From Alkalihalobacillus pseudalcaliphilus (GTDB lineage: Bacteria; Bacillota; Bacilli; Bacillales; Bacillaceae_D): 64,000 nt of DNA. A program made the position numbers and the translations under genes. Every line of letters begins with the position of its first letter. Position 1 is the stretch's first letter. Under the pieces are notes generated by a model. The model searched no databases. It was not told the origin of the DNA and was given only the letters and a program-made list of their open reading frames with translations. Positions 44,535 to 53,822 of the stretch are shown piece by piece. The stretch is taken from positions 1,240,001 to 1,304,000 of the forward strand of contig NZ_JAQQWS010000001.1 in the NCBI RefSeq assembly GCF_028610675.1. Direction: 5' to 3'.

Positions 44535-45248
44535 TTAGTTAAAGTGCTCACTTTCAGGTTTATTAAATCTTATTCTATCTATGTTTGTAGGAATTCCATT
44601 AGTTACTTTTTTCCATACACCATCTGTATATATTTCGTATTCTTTAAAAGCGAAAGGTACTCCAACCGCATTTGCAATATCACTACTATCCATAAGTTGA
44701 AAGTGTAAGTGTGGGGCGAAGGAGTTCCCTGAATGACCTACTCTACCAATTAAATCTCCCTTTCGTACACGCTGACCAACAGATACCTGAATTGAACCTG
44801 TTTGAAGGTGTACCAATGCAGCATATATACCTTCTTTATACTTTATTATAATGTAGTTGCCTGCAACTGATTGTATATCATCTTTTTCTGGGTCAAAATA
44901 TCGGGCATTTTTATAAGCGTTAGACATATCTGCAATCCAATTAGTTTTTTCCCTTTCTTTATAACCGTCCTCTGCTTGTATAATAACCCCATCGCAAGGA
45001 GCATATATATTTTGTCCCCAACAATAATATTTTTCTATCGGAACACCCAAAAATAGATATTGCACAAAATTGTTTCTATAGGCTGGTCTGCCCTTTCTTT
45101 CCCAATTGACTTGGACAAAGTCAATTGCATATCTTGCACCTAATCGGTTTGTACCGTGACTTGGAATTTTTGTTCCTGGGGTGTTAGGTGAGTACCATTC
45201 TCCTCTTAAGGGAAATTCCATAATTATTGAACTAGCTTTGTAGATCAT
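44535..45248 (-). CDS. M23-family metallopeptidase domain protein
   Basis: 237 residues with a LytM-like zinc site: HGTNRLGARYAIDF near residues 33-46 (His/Asp ligands), then HLHFQLMDSS near 183 (His-x-His), with VGQRVRKGDLIGRVGHSGNS just before it. There is no signal peptide, and the start (MIYKASSIIMEFPLRGEWY) lies directly before the domain, so secretion is unclear. Degenerate M23 proteins may have non-peptidase roles. RBS AAAGGAGTG. Confidence 0.8.
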   Translation of the reverse strand: MIYKASSIIMEFPLRGEWYSPNTPGTKIPSHGTNRLGARYAIDFVQVNWERKGRPAYRNNFVQYLFLGVPIEKYYCWGQNIYAPCDGVIIQAEDGYKEREKTNWIADMSNAYKNARYFDPEKDDIQSVAGNYIIIKYKEGIYAALVHLQTGSIQVSVGQRVRKGDLIGRVGHSGNSFAPHLHFQLMDSSDIANAVGVPFAFKEYEIYTDGVWKKVTNGIPTNIDRIRFNKPESEHFN

Positions 45249-45622
45249 TTCACATCACTCCTTTCATAATTAATCATGAATATTTATATGATTTATAAAC
45301 ACTTTAAATCCCTTACGGTTCTCCTCCATATATAAACAGTATTATTGAGTCATGGTTAAAGAGATGATTCATAGTTTCATTAAAAACTCTTTCTAAATCT
45401 TATTTTCTCATTTAACCCTCTGCAGGTTAACAAGCTCTGCTTTGTTATTCTACATGAAATGACCGTTACCCTTCTTTTCGCTAACATGCCCCGTTTGTAA
45501 AATAAGAATAGTGATCCATATTTAAGAAACACCTTCATTAGTTGTACGATTAATGTGGCATTAATGATAAAATTTTTAATAACAAAATCCAATGAACTGA
45601 TAAGCAATGAAAGGGTGATACA
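45249..45622. other. Intergenic stretch before the second ABM gene
   Basis: 370 bases between divergent genes. A 75-codon minus-strand frame exists but begins with TTG and lacks a ribosome site. Nothing else definable. Confidence 0.4.
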
Positions 45623-45952
45623 ATGAATAATTTAGTAAATACCTTTGAAATTCCTTACTATGCGGTTATTTTTGCTTCTGAAAGAACAGAAGGTGATAAT
45701 GGTTACAATGAAATGGCTTCTAAAATGGTTGCGTTAGCTAATGAACAAAAGGGATTTTTAGGATTAGAAAGTTCTAGGGATTCGAATTTAGGCATTACAA
45801 TTTCTTATTGGAAGACCTTAGAAGATATTACTGCTTGGAAAAATCACACAGCTCATCAAGTTGCTCAAAAACTCGGTAAAGAAGAGTGGTACAGCCAATT
45901 TTCTTTACGCATATGTAAGGTGGAACGAGATTATTTATTCAAATCTAAGTAG
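45623..45952 (+). CDS. ABM/DUF-type monooxygenase-like protein
   Basis: 109 residues with the antibiotic-biosynthesis-monooxygenase core: YAVIFASERTEGDNGYNEMA near residue 12, QKGFLGLESSRDSNLGITIS near 50, and YWKTLEDITAWKNHTAHQVA near 70. The EDITAWKNHxxH stretch is typical of the YqjZ-like subgroup. ATG follows GAAAGGGTG. Reaction unknown. Not closely similar in sequence to the ABM protein at 42.7 kb. Confidence 0.82.
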   Translation: MNNLVNTFEIPYYAVIFASERTEGDNGYNEMASKMVALANEQKGFLGLESSRDSNLGITISYWKTLEDITAWKNHTAHQVAQKLGKEEWYSQFSLRICKVERDYLFKSK

Positions 45953-46067
45953 TAGGAACTGCCCCGTATGTTAAGTATGAGAGAACCTAAACAGTTTTCA
46001 GCGAATACAGCTTTCTCTTCTCTCATTGAAAAAATAAAAGATAATCAACTAATGAAATTCATAAAAC

Positions 46068-46098
46068 AGCCCATTAAACAGAAATTAATGGGCTTTAC
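46068..46098 (-). terminator. Terminator between converging ABM and OYE genes
   Basis: AGCCCATTA / TAATGGGCT symmetrical stem, T-containing tails on both strands. It can end both converging transcripts. Confidence 0.7.
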
Positions 46099-46129
46099 TT
46101 AAGTAGATCAAATGTATGTTTTCCTTAGA

Positions 46130-47182
46130 CTAATTAAGCCGTTTTAAATGAATACTTGATTGATAAGAATTCAGACCTTTCCCCATTTTAACTTTTTGTA
46201 CAAAATCTGGATTAGCTAGTAAAGGTCTGCCGAAAGCAGCTATATCTATCGTACCCTCCTGAATTGCTTCATTGGCAGTTTCTACGTCTAATTTTCCTAC
46301 TCCAATTATCACTCCATCCCAGTATTTTCTTACTAGCTGATGAAAAGTCATGTTAGTCGTTATTTTTTGTGAGAAGTCATTTGTTGAAGGATGTAAGATT
46401 TCAATATTGACTTCTTTAAAAATTCGGATAAATTCTTTTACATTCTGAACCGGATCAACCCATTTAAATTCAGGTATATCATCTTTTATTTCTGAAAACC
46501 TAACAATTGTTTTCTCTTTACCGACTTCTTTCACAACCGCTTCTAATACTTCTCTCATAAACCGTAAACGACCTTCGCTAGTCACTCCATACCCATCAGT
46601 ACGATTATTTGTAATTGAGGAATTAAATTGGTCAATTAAGTAACCATGAGCAGCATGTACTTCAACACCATCAAAACCAGCTTTGACCGCATTTCTTGCA
46701 GCGAGGGCATACTCATTAATCACATGATTAATATCATTCACGGACATCTCCTCTGGCTCTTCAAAAGGTTTTCGCAAACGATGTACAAGTCCATTAGCTT
46801 TTATAGGTGAAGGTGCTTGAGGTGGGTAACCGCCAGTTAAATCACGATGAGTTAATCTCCCAACATGCCACAGCTGCGCAACAATTAACCCTCCTTCCTC
46901 ATGAACAGCCTCTGTTACGCTTTTCCAAGACTTTACTTGACTTTCCGTATATAACCCAGGGATTCCAAAAGTCCCTTTACCTCTAATAGAGGGGTTAATC
47001 CCTTCCGTAATAATGATACCTACACCATCTTTTGCTCTTTTTTTGTAATAATTGAGAATATCTAACCCAACCTCACCAGTATCATTATTCGCAAATCCCC
47101 TCGTCATAGGGGCCATCACAACCCTTGATTTTAATTCCCAATCATTAATCTTAACTGCTTGCAATAATTGATTTGTCCCCAT
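46130..47182 (-). CDS. Old-yellow-enzyme family NADH:flavin oxidoreductase
   Basis: 350-residue FMN TIM barrel. RVVMAPMTRGFAN near residue 20, QLWHVGRLTH near 100, and the substrate His pair in VEVHAAHGYLIDQFNSSITN near 175 are seen. The N-terminal motif has Thr rather than the Cys of thermophilic-like OYEs such as YqjM, pointing to the classical NemA/PETNR group that reduces enones and nitrate esters. It is divergent from an Lrp/AsnC regulator, which may control it. Confidence 0.9.
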   Translation of the reverse strand: MGTNQLLQAVKINDWELKSRVVMAPMTRGFANNDTGEVGLDILNYYKKRAKDGVGIIITEGINPSIRGKGTFGIPGLYTESQVKSWKSVTEAVHEEGGLIVAQLWHVGRLTHRDLTGGYPPQAPSPIKANGLVHRLRKPFEEPEEMSVNDINHVINEYALAARNAVKAGFDGVEVHAAHGYLIDQFNSSITNNRTDGYGVTSEGRLRFMREVLEAVVKEVGKEKTIVRFSEIKDDIPEFKWVDPVQNVKEFIRIFKEVNIEILHPSTNDFSQKITTNMTFHQLVRKYWDGVIIGVGKLDVETANEAIQEGTIDIAAFGRPLLANPDFVQKVKMGKGLNSYQSSIHLKRLN

Positions 47183-47337
47183 AGCATAAACTCCTTTATT
47201 AATTTCTCACTCTACATAAAAATTTTATAAAAGATAAGAGAAGGTTTAAATGCGTTTTTATTGTAATTTGTTAGAAAAAACATTTAAAATAAATTTAATA
47301 TGTTAATTTCACTTATAAAGTTAAGGTGGCGAAGGGT

Positions 47338-47775
47338 ATGGATCAATTAGATAAAGAAATTCTTCTCGTGTTGCAAGAAAAAGGGCGAATAACTATGACG
47401 GAATTAGGAAAAGAAGTTTTACTTTCTCAGCCAGCAGTTACTGAGCGAGTGCGTAGGATTGAGGAAAAGGGAATCATTGATCATTATAGGGCTGTTGTTA
47501 AGGCTGAAAAGGTAAATAATGCTGTAACAGCTTTTCTTTTATTTCATACTAAAACCTGCGAGCATTTTGTAGATGCCTGTAGTAAATCAAATGAAGTAGT
47601 TGAATTACACAGAATTAGCGGTCAATACAATTTTTTAGTTAAAATGGTTTCCGAAACACTTCACACATTAGAAACAGCAATTAATGAAATGGGTACATTT
47701 GGAGACTCGACGACTCTAATTGTTTTATCATCACCGATAGAAAATAAAAAGATCATTCCCATATTAAAAAACTAA
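47338..47775 (+). CDS. Lrp/AsnC-family transcriptional regulator
   Basis: About 145 residues: helix-turn-helix ITMTELGKEVLLSQPAVTER then VRRIEEKGIIDHYRAVV near residues 18-55, then a RAM effector domain (FLVKMVSETLHTLETAINEM near 100). The frame opens at GTG 47326, but ATG 47338 (MDQLDKEILLVL) has AAGGTGG 8 bases upstream and is the usual family start. Divergent from the OYE gene 155 bp away, it probably regulates that promoter and its own. Confidence 0.9.
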   Translation: MDQLDKEILLVLQEKGRITMTELGKEVLLSQPAVTERVRRIEEKGIIDHYRAVVKAEKVNNAVTAFLLFHTKTCEHFVDACSKSNEVVELHRISGQYNFLVKMVSETLHTLETAINEMGTFGDSTTLIVLSSPIENKKIIPILKN

Positions 47776-47827
47776 ACTCAACATTCCATCATTTGTAAAT
47801 CACCTCTAGATATATAGACAAATATGA

Positions 47828-48016
47828 ACTTTTAAGGATAATGAAAAAACAAATACAGCTAACAAAGATTCGTTTCTTTATGGATGGTTCCTTAGTTATC
47901 ACCCCATGCTTCATAGCACAAGTACTGAAGGATTCGTCTATCAGACGCAATACACTCTTTCTACGTATCGCGGAGTTGAAATGTCTTATGATATACAAAA
48001 ACAGAATGATCATTAA
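47828..48016 (+). pseudogene. Open coding-like fragment without a proper start
   Basis: A 62-codon frame opening right after a TGA, containing DSFLYGWFLSYHPMLHSTST and ending IQKQNDH. The first ATG is 24 codons in and has no ribosome site. Composition looks protein-like, better than the overlapping frames. I do not recognise it. It may be the tail of a lost gene. Confidence 0.3.
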
Positions 48017-48072
48017 AACAATCTCAAAATAGTAGGGACTTTGAGTTCATAGATAGGATGTGACGATATATA

Positions 48073-48621
48073 ATGCATGCACTAGTTATAGGCGGTACAG
48101 GTATGTTATCAAATGTTTCATTATGGTTAGCCAATGAAGGTTTTAAGGTTTCAGTGATTGGGCGTAATCCTGACCGGATGAAGAAATTAATTAATACTTC
48201 CGAGCAACAAGGGCATATAACACCATTACTTGTTGATTATAAAAATGAAATTGAGCTAGAAGAGCAACTGAGAATAGTTATAAAAGAGAACGGTTCAATT
48301 GATTTAGTTATAGCTTGGATACATTCAGTTGGGAAAAATGTATTAAATGTAGTTTCTCAAGAACTTTTAATAGATAACCATACTTGGAGATTATTCCAGG
48401 TGCTCGGCAGTAGCTCAAACTTAAAAGAAATTAAAATCAAAGCTAATGTCGCTGATAACTGTCACTATCGTCAAGTCCAACTAGGGTTCATCACCAAAAA
48501 TAATCATTCTAGATGGTTAACTCATGAAGAGATCAGTAATGGAGTTATTGAAGCAATTTCAAATGACAAGCTTGTAAATATAGTCGGAACAATTGAACCA
48601 TGGGAAAAGCGTCCTTATTAA
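48073..48621 (+). CDS. Short NAD(P)-binding Rossmann (SDR-like) protein
   Basis: 182 residues. The N-terminus MHALVIGGTGMLSNVSLWLA is a classic GxxGxxG dinucleotide fold, continuing VSVIGRNPDRMKKL near 30. The canonical Tyr-x-x-x-Lys of SDR enzymes is not evident (there is CHYRQVQLGF near 135), so it may be an atypical SDR. Ribosome site AGGATGTGA is modest. A good terminator follows. Substrate unknown. Confidence 0.78.
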   Translation: MHALVIGGTGMLSNVSLWLANEGFKVSVIGRNPDRMKKLINTSEQQGHITPLLVDYKNEIELEEQLRIVIKENGSIDLVIAWIHSVGKNVLNVVSQELLIDNHTWRLFQVLGSSSNLKEIKIKANVADNCHYRQVQLGFITKNNHSRWLTHEEISNGVIEAISNDKLVNIVGTIEPWEKRPY

Positions 48622-48624
48622 TAT

Positions 48625-48654
48625 GGTGGAGTTCTATAATTCTCCACCTTTTTG
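48625..48654 (+). terminator. Terminator of the SDR gene
   Basis: GGTGGA / TCCACC stem extended by GTTC/AATTC pairing, then TTTTT, only 3 bp after the stop codon. Confidence 0.8.
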
Positions 48655-48738
48655 ATTATGTATTTCTTATTCATCACTCATATGAAATATAAATTTGGAT
48701 AAAGGACCTTTTTTATAGAGATGAATTAATTGGCTCTA

Positions 48739-49629
48739 TCATAAAATAATATCGTAAATAAAATTAGTGAGGCTTTTAACTCGCTTTAAATAATATTCAC
48801 TTTTACGATTATCTTTAAGTTCAATTTTAAATAATAATGTTAACATCAATGCTGTATCTAACCTATAAATCTGTTGAATCAACTTACTAGTACGTTGAAT
48901 AAGGTGATCATTTTGATAACCTTCTAAAAACTCACCTATATTTAACTCATTTGATTCAGACACTCTCATAATTTCGGCAATTGGATCGCCTATATAAGCA
49001 TTATCCCAATCAATCAAAGCCTTAACCTTATGGTTCCTACAAATTATATTATCATTTCGAATATCAAGGTGTAATAAACAAACCCCATTAACTGACGAAT
49101 CTAATATCGATTGGATTAAACAGGCATTAGGAATCATCATTTTTATATTGAAGGTCTCATTTACCTTGTGTAGTCTGTTTATAATTCTAAGTGAAATAAC
49201 CTTCGTGAAACTCACGTGACCTTGGCCTACAATACTAAGATTATCTATAGGGAGGGAGTGCAATAGCGAAACTAACCTTCCTATTTCATGACTTGAAACA
49301 TTAGATCCATCAGTATTAATATACTCAGATGCTAAAAAATTGTTATGCTCCCCGCTATGTAATAAATATGGTTTAGGAACAGGAAAGTTATGTCGATGGC
49401 AAAAGTCATAAAGTAAAGCTTCTTTCTTTAAAGATGATATGTCATTTTTATTAATATGACCCGGTGTTCTTATCGCTATTTCTCCCAGGCTTGCTTCATT
49501 GACTAAATAAACTAGGTTGACGACACCATTGTTAAGAAAATGAATTTCATCGAATACCCATTGATACTTCGTTCTTAAAATTTCCTTAATCCACCTTTGT
49601 TGCTTATGAATCAGTTTGCTATCAAACAT
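48739..49629 (-). CDS. Aminoglycoside-phosphotransferase-fold kinase (APH family)
   Basis: 296 residues with a small-molecule kinase fold: catalytic loop LLHLDIRNDNIICRNHK near residue 195 (HxDxxxxN) and metal-binding LIDWDNAYIGDP near 215. Such proteins phosphorylate aminoglycosides, choline, fructosamine or other small alcohols; resistance cannot be inferred. It lies 55 bp downstream of a methyltransferase gene on the same strand, so the two may be co-transcribed. Confidence 0.82.
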   Translation of the reverse strand: MFDSKLIHKQQRWIKEILRTKYQWVFDEIHFLNNGVVNLVYLVNEASLGEIAIRTPGHINKNDISSLKKEALLYDFCHRHNFPVPKPYLLHSGEHNNFLASEYINTDGSNVSSHEIGRLVSLLHSLPIDNLSIVGQGHVSFTKVISLRIINRLHKVNETFNIKMMIPNACLIQSILDSSVNGVCLLHLDIRNDNIICRNHKVKALIDWDNAYIGDPIAEIMRVSESNELNIGEFLEGYQNDHLIQRTSKLIQQIYRLDTALMLTLLFKIELKDNRKSEYYLKRVKSLTNFIYDIIL

Positions 49630-49684
49630 TTCCTCTCTCCTTAGAGTATCTAATTTAGGATAGAAACCCTATCAGTATACAGAA

Positions 49685-50461
49685 CTATTTTTGGGCTATA
49701 TAAATACTCCATCTATCTTTTTCTATTAGATTATGAGAGCTAGGAATTGATTTGTTAATATGTTCAACTAATCTGCTTAACTCTCTATCTGACAATTCAT
49801 GAAGAATACTTCTCCCCGTTCTTCTCTGTAAATCATCTAAAAGAAACACCTTCTCCTTATATATATTTCTAGTTTCCCATATCTTTATCTCTTGTACATT
49901 TTTAAATCCAGCTTCATAGAGGCTATTAAACACTTCTTCACTATGAAACCTACGTTTGTTCTCAATTATCTTTAATCGTGGGAATAAATCAAAGAAATAA
50001 CCTCTAATATGTTCCTCTGTTCCGCTTAAAAAACAATCTTCGGGTGTTCGATCTTGAATGATAAAGTAGCCATTTCTGTTTAATATTCGATATGACTCTT
50101 TAAAAGCTGAAGAAAGTGTATCTAAATGATGAATTAAAGCTCTTTCAAGAACTAACTCACAACTCTCATCAGACAAACCACTTTCTAATGCTGTCCCGAA
50201 TTTGAACGAAATATTATCGTAATTCTGACAATTCTTTTTAGCCCCCTCTAAAATTGCCTTTGAAAAATCTATACCAATTACATTCATAGCCCCTATATCC
50301 GATAAAGCTTTTGAATAAATCCCGCCACCACACCCTATATCAACAGCGGTTGCTAATTCTTTATGGCCAATGCACCCCTTAATAGTCTCTTTCCATAAAA
50401 AATCGGCCTCCCGAGTAGTGTAGCTATCCTTATTCTTTTTACTATGAAAATCAATACTCAT
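49685..50461 (-). CDS. Class I SAM-dependent methyltransferase
   Basis: 258 residues. SAM-binding motif I is TAVDIGCGGGIYSKALSDIG near residues 37-56, followed by VIGIDFSKAILEGA, and the motif near 115 is ALIHHLDTLSSAFKESYRIL then NRNGYFIIQD. It resembles small-molecule methyltransferases (UbiE/COQ5-like). ATG follows GGGAGGGAC. Probable operon with the downstream kinase-like gene. Substrate unknown. Confidence 0.87.
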   Translation of the reverse strand: MSIDFHSKKNKDSYTTREADFLWKETIKGCIGHKELATAVDIGCGGGIYSKALSDIGAMNVIGIDFSKAILEGAKKNCQNYDNISFKFGTALESGLSDESCELVLERALIHHLDTLSSAFKESYRILNRNGYFIIQDRTPEDCFLSGTEEHIRGYFFDLFPRLKIIENKRRFHSEEVFNSLYEAGFKNVQEIKIWETRNIYKEKVFLLDDLQRRTGRSILHELSDRELSRLVEHINKSIPSSHNLIEKDRWSIYIAQK

Positions 50462-50671
50462 ATAGTCCCTCCCATAAGATCCTCTTTAGTTAAATCTTAT
50501 ATTAGAGGAAGCTATAAATCTAATACTATTAAGTTATGTAAAACGATAACCTTAACTTATATCTCTTTCAGAATATTAATACCTATCAATTAAAGATAAT
50601 TGACCATACTAAGCACATAAGTGCATTGTATGTTCAGTTTAAAGCCTATTCATAACTAACGTCATGACTTT

Positions 50672-51365
50672 TTATGGCCCTTCATATGGTGGATTTAGGA
50701 TATGCTCAGAAAATGCTTCTTTATAAGGGGCTCCACCAAGTATAATATCTTTTGAAGCATTTACAAAATCATACTCTGTCACTTTTAATATGAAATCATC
50801 AGAATTAATGAGTAACCAACAAGCCCCCTTAGCCCTACTTTGAAGTCCGACACTTCCAGCATTAATTACATTCTTTGAATAAATATTTCTCTTGAATTGA
50901 ATGTGAGTGTGACCACAGATAATAGTGGATTGGTCTGTTTCTTTAACCATCTCGTAAACGTCATCTTCTGGGGTATCAATTCGAATCGCCTCTGTATCTC
51001 CTCGAGGTGAACCATGTATAAATAGTACTCCTTCTTCTACATGTGAAAACTTAAAAGAACCCATCCACTCTATTTGCTCTTTCGTAAGTTGTTCTATACA
51101 CCATTGGTTTAATTCGCCAATCATACACCGCCTAGACTATTTTGACTTTTATATTGTTCGAATATCTCTCTATCACTGTTACCCATTATAAAAATAAAAT
51201 CTTCCTTCCTTATAAAGAGTGTATCCATGACCTTCCTCGGCTGGGGACCCCACGCTAGGTCGCCTCCTACGATTACTTTATCTATATTCTCTTTTTCGAT
51301 CTCACGTAAAACGCATCTAAAGCATGGTAATTTCCATGAATATCATAAATAACAGCTAATTTCAA
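50672..51365 (-). pseudogene. Metallophosphoesterase (YfcE/DUF-type) broken by two frameshifts
   Basis: All motifs of a full-length calcineurin-like phosphoesterase are present, but in three frames. TTG start at 51365 (GGAAGGTG upstream) gives KLAVIYDIHGNYHALDA. After a shift near GATGCGTTTTACG comes LREIEKENIDKVIVGGDLAW with IMGNSDREIFEQ. After a second shift at an ATGA overlap (about 51122-51125) comes the 150-residue part with FIHGSPRGDTEA and IICGHTHIQF. The gene is either recently inactivated or carries two sequencing errors. Intact relatives are single-frame proteins of about 230-240 residues. Confidence 0.82.
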
Positions 51366-51489
51366 TTATTTTCACCTTCCTTATATATTTAAATTAACCA
51401 TTCTACAGACTGTCTAATTTTCTTTTTTTGATTCTTCCCCACTTCGAATTCCTCATTTATACAACTTTATTCCGCCGCACAACGCCGTT

Positions 51490-51708
51490 TAAACCTTAAT
51501 AAAAATGGCTAACATATCAGTAAATTGAATATAATTATCGTTATCGATTAATTTATGGACCAACATGTTGTATACTGAAATCAGAATAATTACAATGTAT
51601 ATTTACTACTACTAATTCATATATAAAAATAAACCTAGTAAACATAGCTCCTACCATACTTGGAAAATCCTCAATATAGTTTCTTTCATTAGCTCTTAAA
51701 TGTGCCAT
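51490..51708 (-). repeat. Imperfect dispersed repeat, copy b, with a 51-codon frame
   Basis: On the minus strand, a frame starting at 51708 (ATG, CAAGGAGGAG upstream) gives MAHLRANERNYIEDFPSMVG and ends at 51553. The strong ribosome site argues for translation, but most of the frame lies in sequence repeated at 44.2-44.3 kb, where the frame is broken. AAGTATGGTAGGAGCTATGT is the best-conserved part. Not recognised as a known gene. Confidence 0.45.
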
Positions 51709-51728
51709 ATATACTCCTCCTTGATTTT

Positions 51729-52004
51729 CTATAACTTAATTTTTAATTTTTCCAAATTTCTTATCACTTCTTTTGCTATTTCAATATTTATTAGTTCTTC
51801 TTTGGTAACATCAAGAATATTTACATTTCCTAATTTATTTTTTAATTCATTAATGGCTAAATTGATAGAGTCATTACAAATTTCAACAAGGTTTTGTGGG
51901 CTTTCTACCTCTAGTGGAGAACCTTTGGTTTGTTGGCAAAAGAGTTGATTAATTCGAGTGGTATTTAATTGATAAGAACACCATAGATACGTGGTGTTCT
52001 TCTT
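51729..52004 (-). pseudogene. Start-less coding-like remnant, 91 codons
   Basis: An open minus-strand frame bounded upstream by TGA and with no plausible start codon. It contains CQQTKGSPLEVESPQNLVEI and ends EVIRNLEKLKIKL. The Leu/Lys/Glu-rich C-terminal half looks like a genuine amphipathic helix. Just upstream, another frame (LYIYDEWMKEEHHVSMVFLS) seems to continue it, suggesting a frameshifted remnant. Family unknown. Its stop is 20 bp before the 51-codon frame. Confidence 0.4.
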
Positions 52005-52183
52005 TCATCCATTCATCGTAAATATAAAGCATTATTATCATCTAATACTTAAATTTTTTTATAACTATAATAAACCTTAATATTTAATGCATATTATATT
52101 AACTTTTGATATCTCATAGACCAACATTATAAAATAAAAATTGATTAGTTACCCTTTTACGTCTAGAGGACAAGGAGGTGAGC

Positions 52184-52314
52184 ATGAGAATGAAAAATCA
52201 AACGCGTAAGGTGATACATTCCATTGGTCGTGTTCAAACCATTAAATTGAAAGAAAAATGTTTGTAATTTTAACTAATGAAGGTCGTGAAATATTATATC
52301 GAATTACACGGTAG
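52184..52314 (+). pseudogene. Small gene with a one-base frameshift at a poly-A tract
   Basis: Strong start (AAGGAGGTGAGC then ATG) gives MRMKNQTRKVIHSIGRVQTI then KLKEK, after which the frame stops. One base added to the A5 tract near 52253-52258 would join it to MFVILTNEGREILYRITR, giving one product of about 43 residues. Unrecognised. Either decay, a homopolymer sequencing error, or slippage. Confidence 0.4.
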
Positions 52315-52319
52315 AATAG

Positions 52320-52779
52320 CTAAAAGCTTAAGAAGATGTTAAAAGAACTCGAGCCACCCAACCCTGTTGGCCTCTGAACCCCTCTTTTTTTGGACGCAAA
52401 GAACTATGGTGACACATCTATATGTTGGACATTTCGTCCCCATGAATTCTTATAAATCACATTTAGACAGCTTATTTTCTTATCAGGCTTATTATTCAAC
52501 TTGTTTAATTGGGTCATAAGGAAACTTCTTTCAAATAGAAATAGGACACCGAGTGATCACAGGTTTATACCGTAATCGTTCAGTGTCCTCCAAATGGCTG
52601 TTAGAACAAATCTTTAATTAATGTACCAATATAGGGAAAACCAAGATTATGATGAAAATTTTTTTGGAAGGTAGAGGGTACTAAGTCTTAGAGCGATTCC
52701 TTTCAAAGGCTGATTCAAGTTAACTGTATGCAAGCCACTCTACAAACCTATACGATTGTATCAACACATAATTACATCA
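52320..52779 (+). other. Gene-free stretch with coding-like fragments
   Basis: No intact gene. Fragments that read like protein occur in separate frames: LDAKNYGDTSICWTFRPHEF (about 52394-52453) and GHRVITGLYRNRSVSSKWLL (about 52549-52608), each ended by stops. GGACAC/GTGTCC inverted copies at about 52547 and 52584 flank part of it. Probably decayed DNA. Confidence 0.3.
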
Positions 52780-52923
52780 TTAATCTTTTGAACTTTCTTC
52801 ATTCTCCTTAATTGTTATCCCTGTTTTTATATCATCATCATTAAAACTAAATGAACATGCTGTTAAATTGATAAATATACACCCCATAAATACAACTAGT
52901 AAAAACCTTTTAGTGCTTCTCAT
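52780..52923 (-). CDS. Small lipoprotein, 47 residues
   Basis: ATG 52923 follows AAAGGAGGATAAA, and the product begins MRSTKRFLLVVFMGCIFINL with lipobox LTAC. The mature part is about 27 acidic residues (SFSFNDDDIKTGITIKENEE). It should be lipidated and exported. The open frame extends to 52968, but that start has no ribosome site. Function unknown; no homologue recognised. Confidence 0.7.
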   Translation of the reverse strand: MRSTKRFLLVVFMGCIFINLTACSFSFNDDDIKTGITIKENEESSKD

Positions 52924-53187
52924 TTTTTTATCCTCCTTTATCTTAATAGTTATATTATACCATACCAAAAAAACTATTATTTGTAATTATATAACTAATG
53001 CACTAAAACTATAGTATTATATATTCGAGATAGCAGCCGTATTAGCTCAAAAGTAATCTGAGCAAAGGCCACAGATTTAATTAAAACTGAATCTTTTTTA
53101 ATCTATTTTCTATTGAATTAACGTCCCTTTTAGTTTAAATACATGCCATAGTCGCCTACTTAAGATTCTCTTTCATTCATATTACTA
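52924..53187. other. AT-rich intergenic stretch
   Basis: Upstream of the small lipoprotein and downstream of the secreted protein; beyond a possible lipoprotein promoter (TATATTATACC near 52952-52962 on the plus strand reading) nothing is seen. Confidence 0.35.
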
Positions 53188-53214
53188 AAGAAAAAGAGCT
53201 GCTATAGTAGCAGC
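53188..53214 (-). terminator. Terminator of the secreted-protein gene
   Basis: GCTGCTA / TAGCAGC tight stem followed on the minus strand by TCTTTTTCTTT, 20 bp after the stop. Confidence 0.8.
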
Positions 53215-53233
53215 CCCATTCTTTATAATTATG

Positions 53234-53545
53234 TTATGGCATTACACATGTCCCAGGACATGAAACTGTCCCACTGTAAGTAACAAAAATAATATCGATA
53301 GCAGATTGTTGATGCGCTATCGTTAAGGTCCCTCTCCAGCCACCTGAATTATATTCTATGGTCCTTGGAATTGGTTGATTGACTTGATAGGCTCTTGTGA
53401 CAGTAACGGTTCTAGTTTGCTGCACTTCTATTACATCGTTTGTATTAGCTGTTGATGCGACTACATTAGAACTCCCAATTGGAAACCCAACCCAAAACGC
53501 ACTCATTATAACAATAACTGATAGAAAACCTTTTAAATTATTCAT
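53234..53545 (-). CDS. Small secreted protein with a GWRGTL beta motif
   Basis: 103 residues. The signal peptide covers residues about 1-31 (LSVIVIMSAFWVGFPIGSSN, cleavage probably after VAS). The mature protein has TRTVTVTRAYQVNQPIPRTI then EYNSGGWRGTLTIAH and VTYSGTVSCPGTC with two cysteines that could pair. YNSGGxxGTL...YSGTV patterns occur in small exported Bacillus proteins of unknown role. RBS AAGGAGATG. Its own terminator follows. Confidence 0.75.
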   Translation of the reverse strand: MNNLKGFLSVIVIMSAFWVGFPIGSSNVVASTANTNDVIEVQQTRTVTVTRAYQVNQPIPRTIEYNSGGWRGTLTIAHQQSAIDIIFVTYSGTVSCPGTCVMP

Positions 53546-53822
53546 TTAATCATCTCCTTTACAAATAATATTCCACATAAAATATTAAATACCTTCCTCA
53601 ATGATATATTTATTTTAATGATTATCATTTTAATTATTTTATCATTTAAATCATTTCTCATTAGCAAAAATGCAAAGTTAAACAATAGTCATAAAACCTA
53701 AATAGAGCCTAAAACACTTGAGAAAAGTAGATATATAATGTGCATCTTTTGCATACTGACTTGAAATAAGATATTTGAGCCCCATTCTATCATGATGGCA
53801 CATGATGGAATAACTTTGAAAA

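Noticed and set aside
45380..45607. 75-codon minus-strand frame
   Set aside because: TTG start without ribosome site and a patchy hydrophobic/basic composition with no family resemblance.
47841..48032. 63-codon plus-strand ATG frame between the Lrp and SDR genes
   Set aside because: It overlaps the more protein-like start-less frame at 47828-48016, and its ribosome site is poor.
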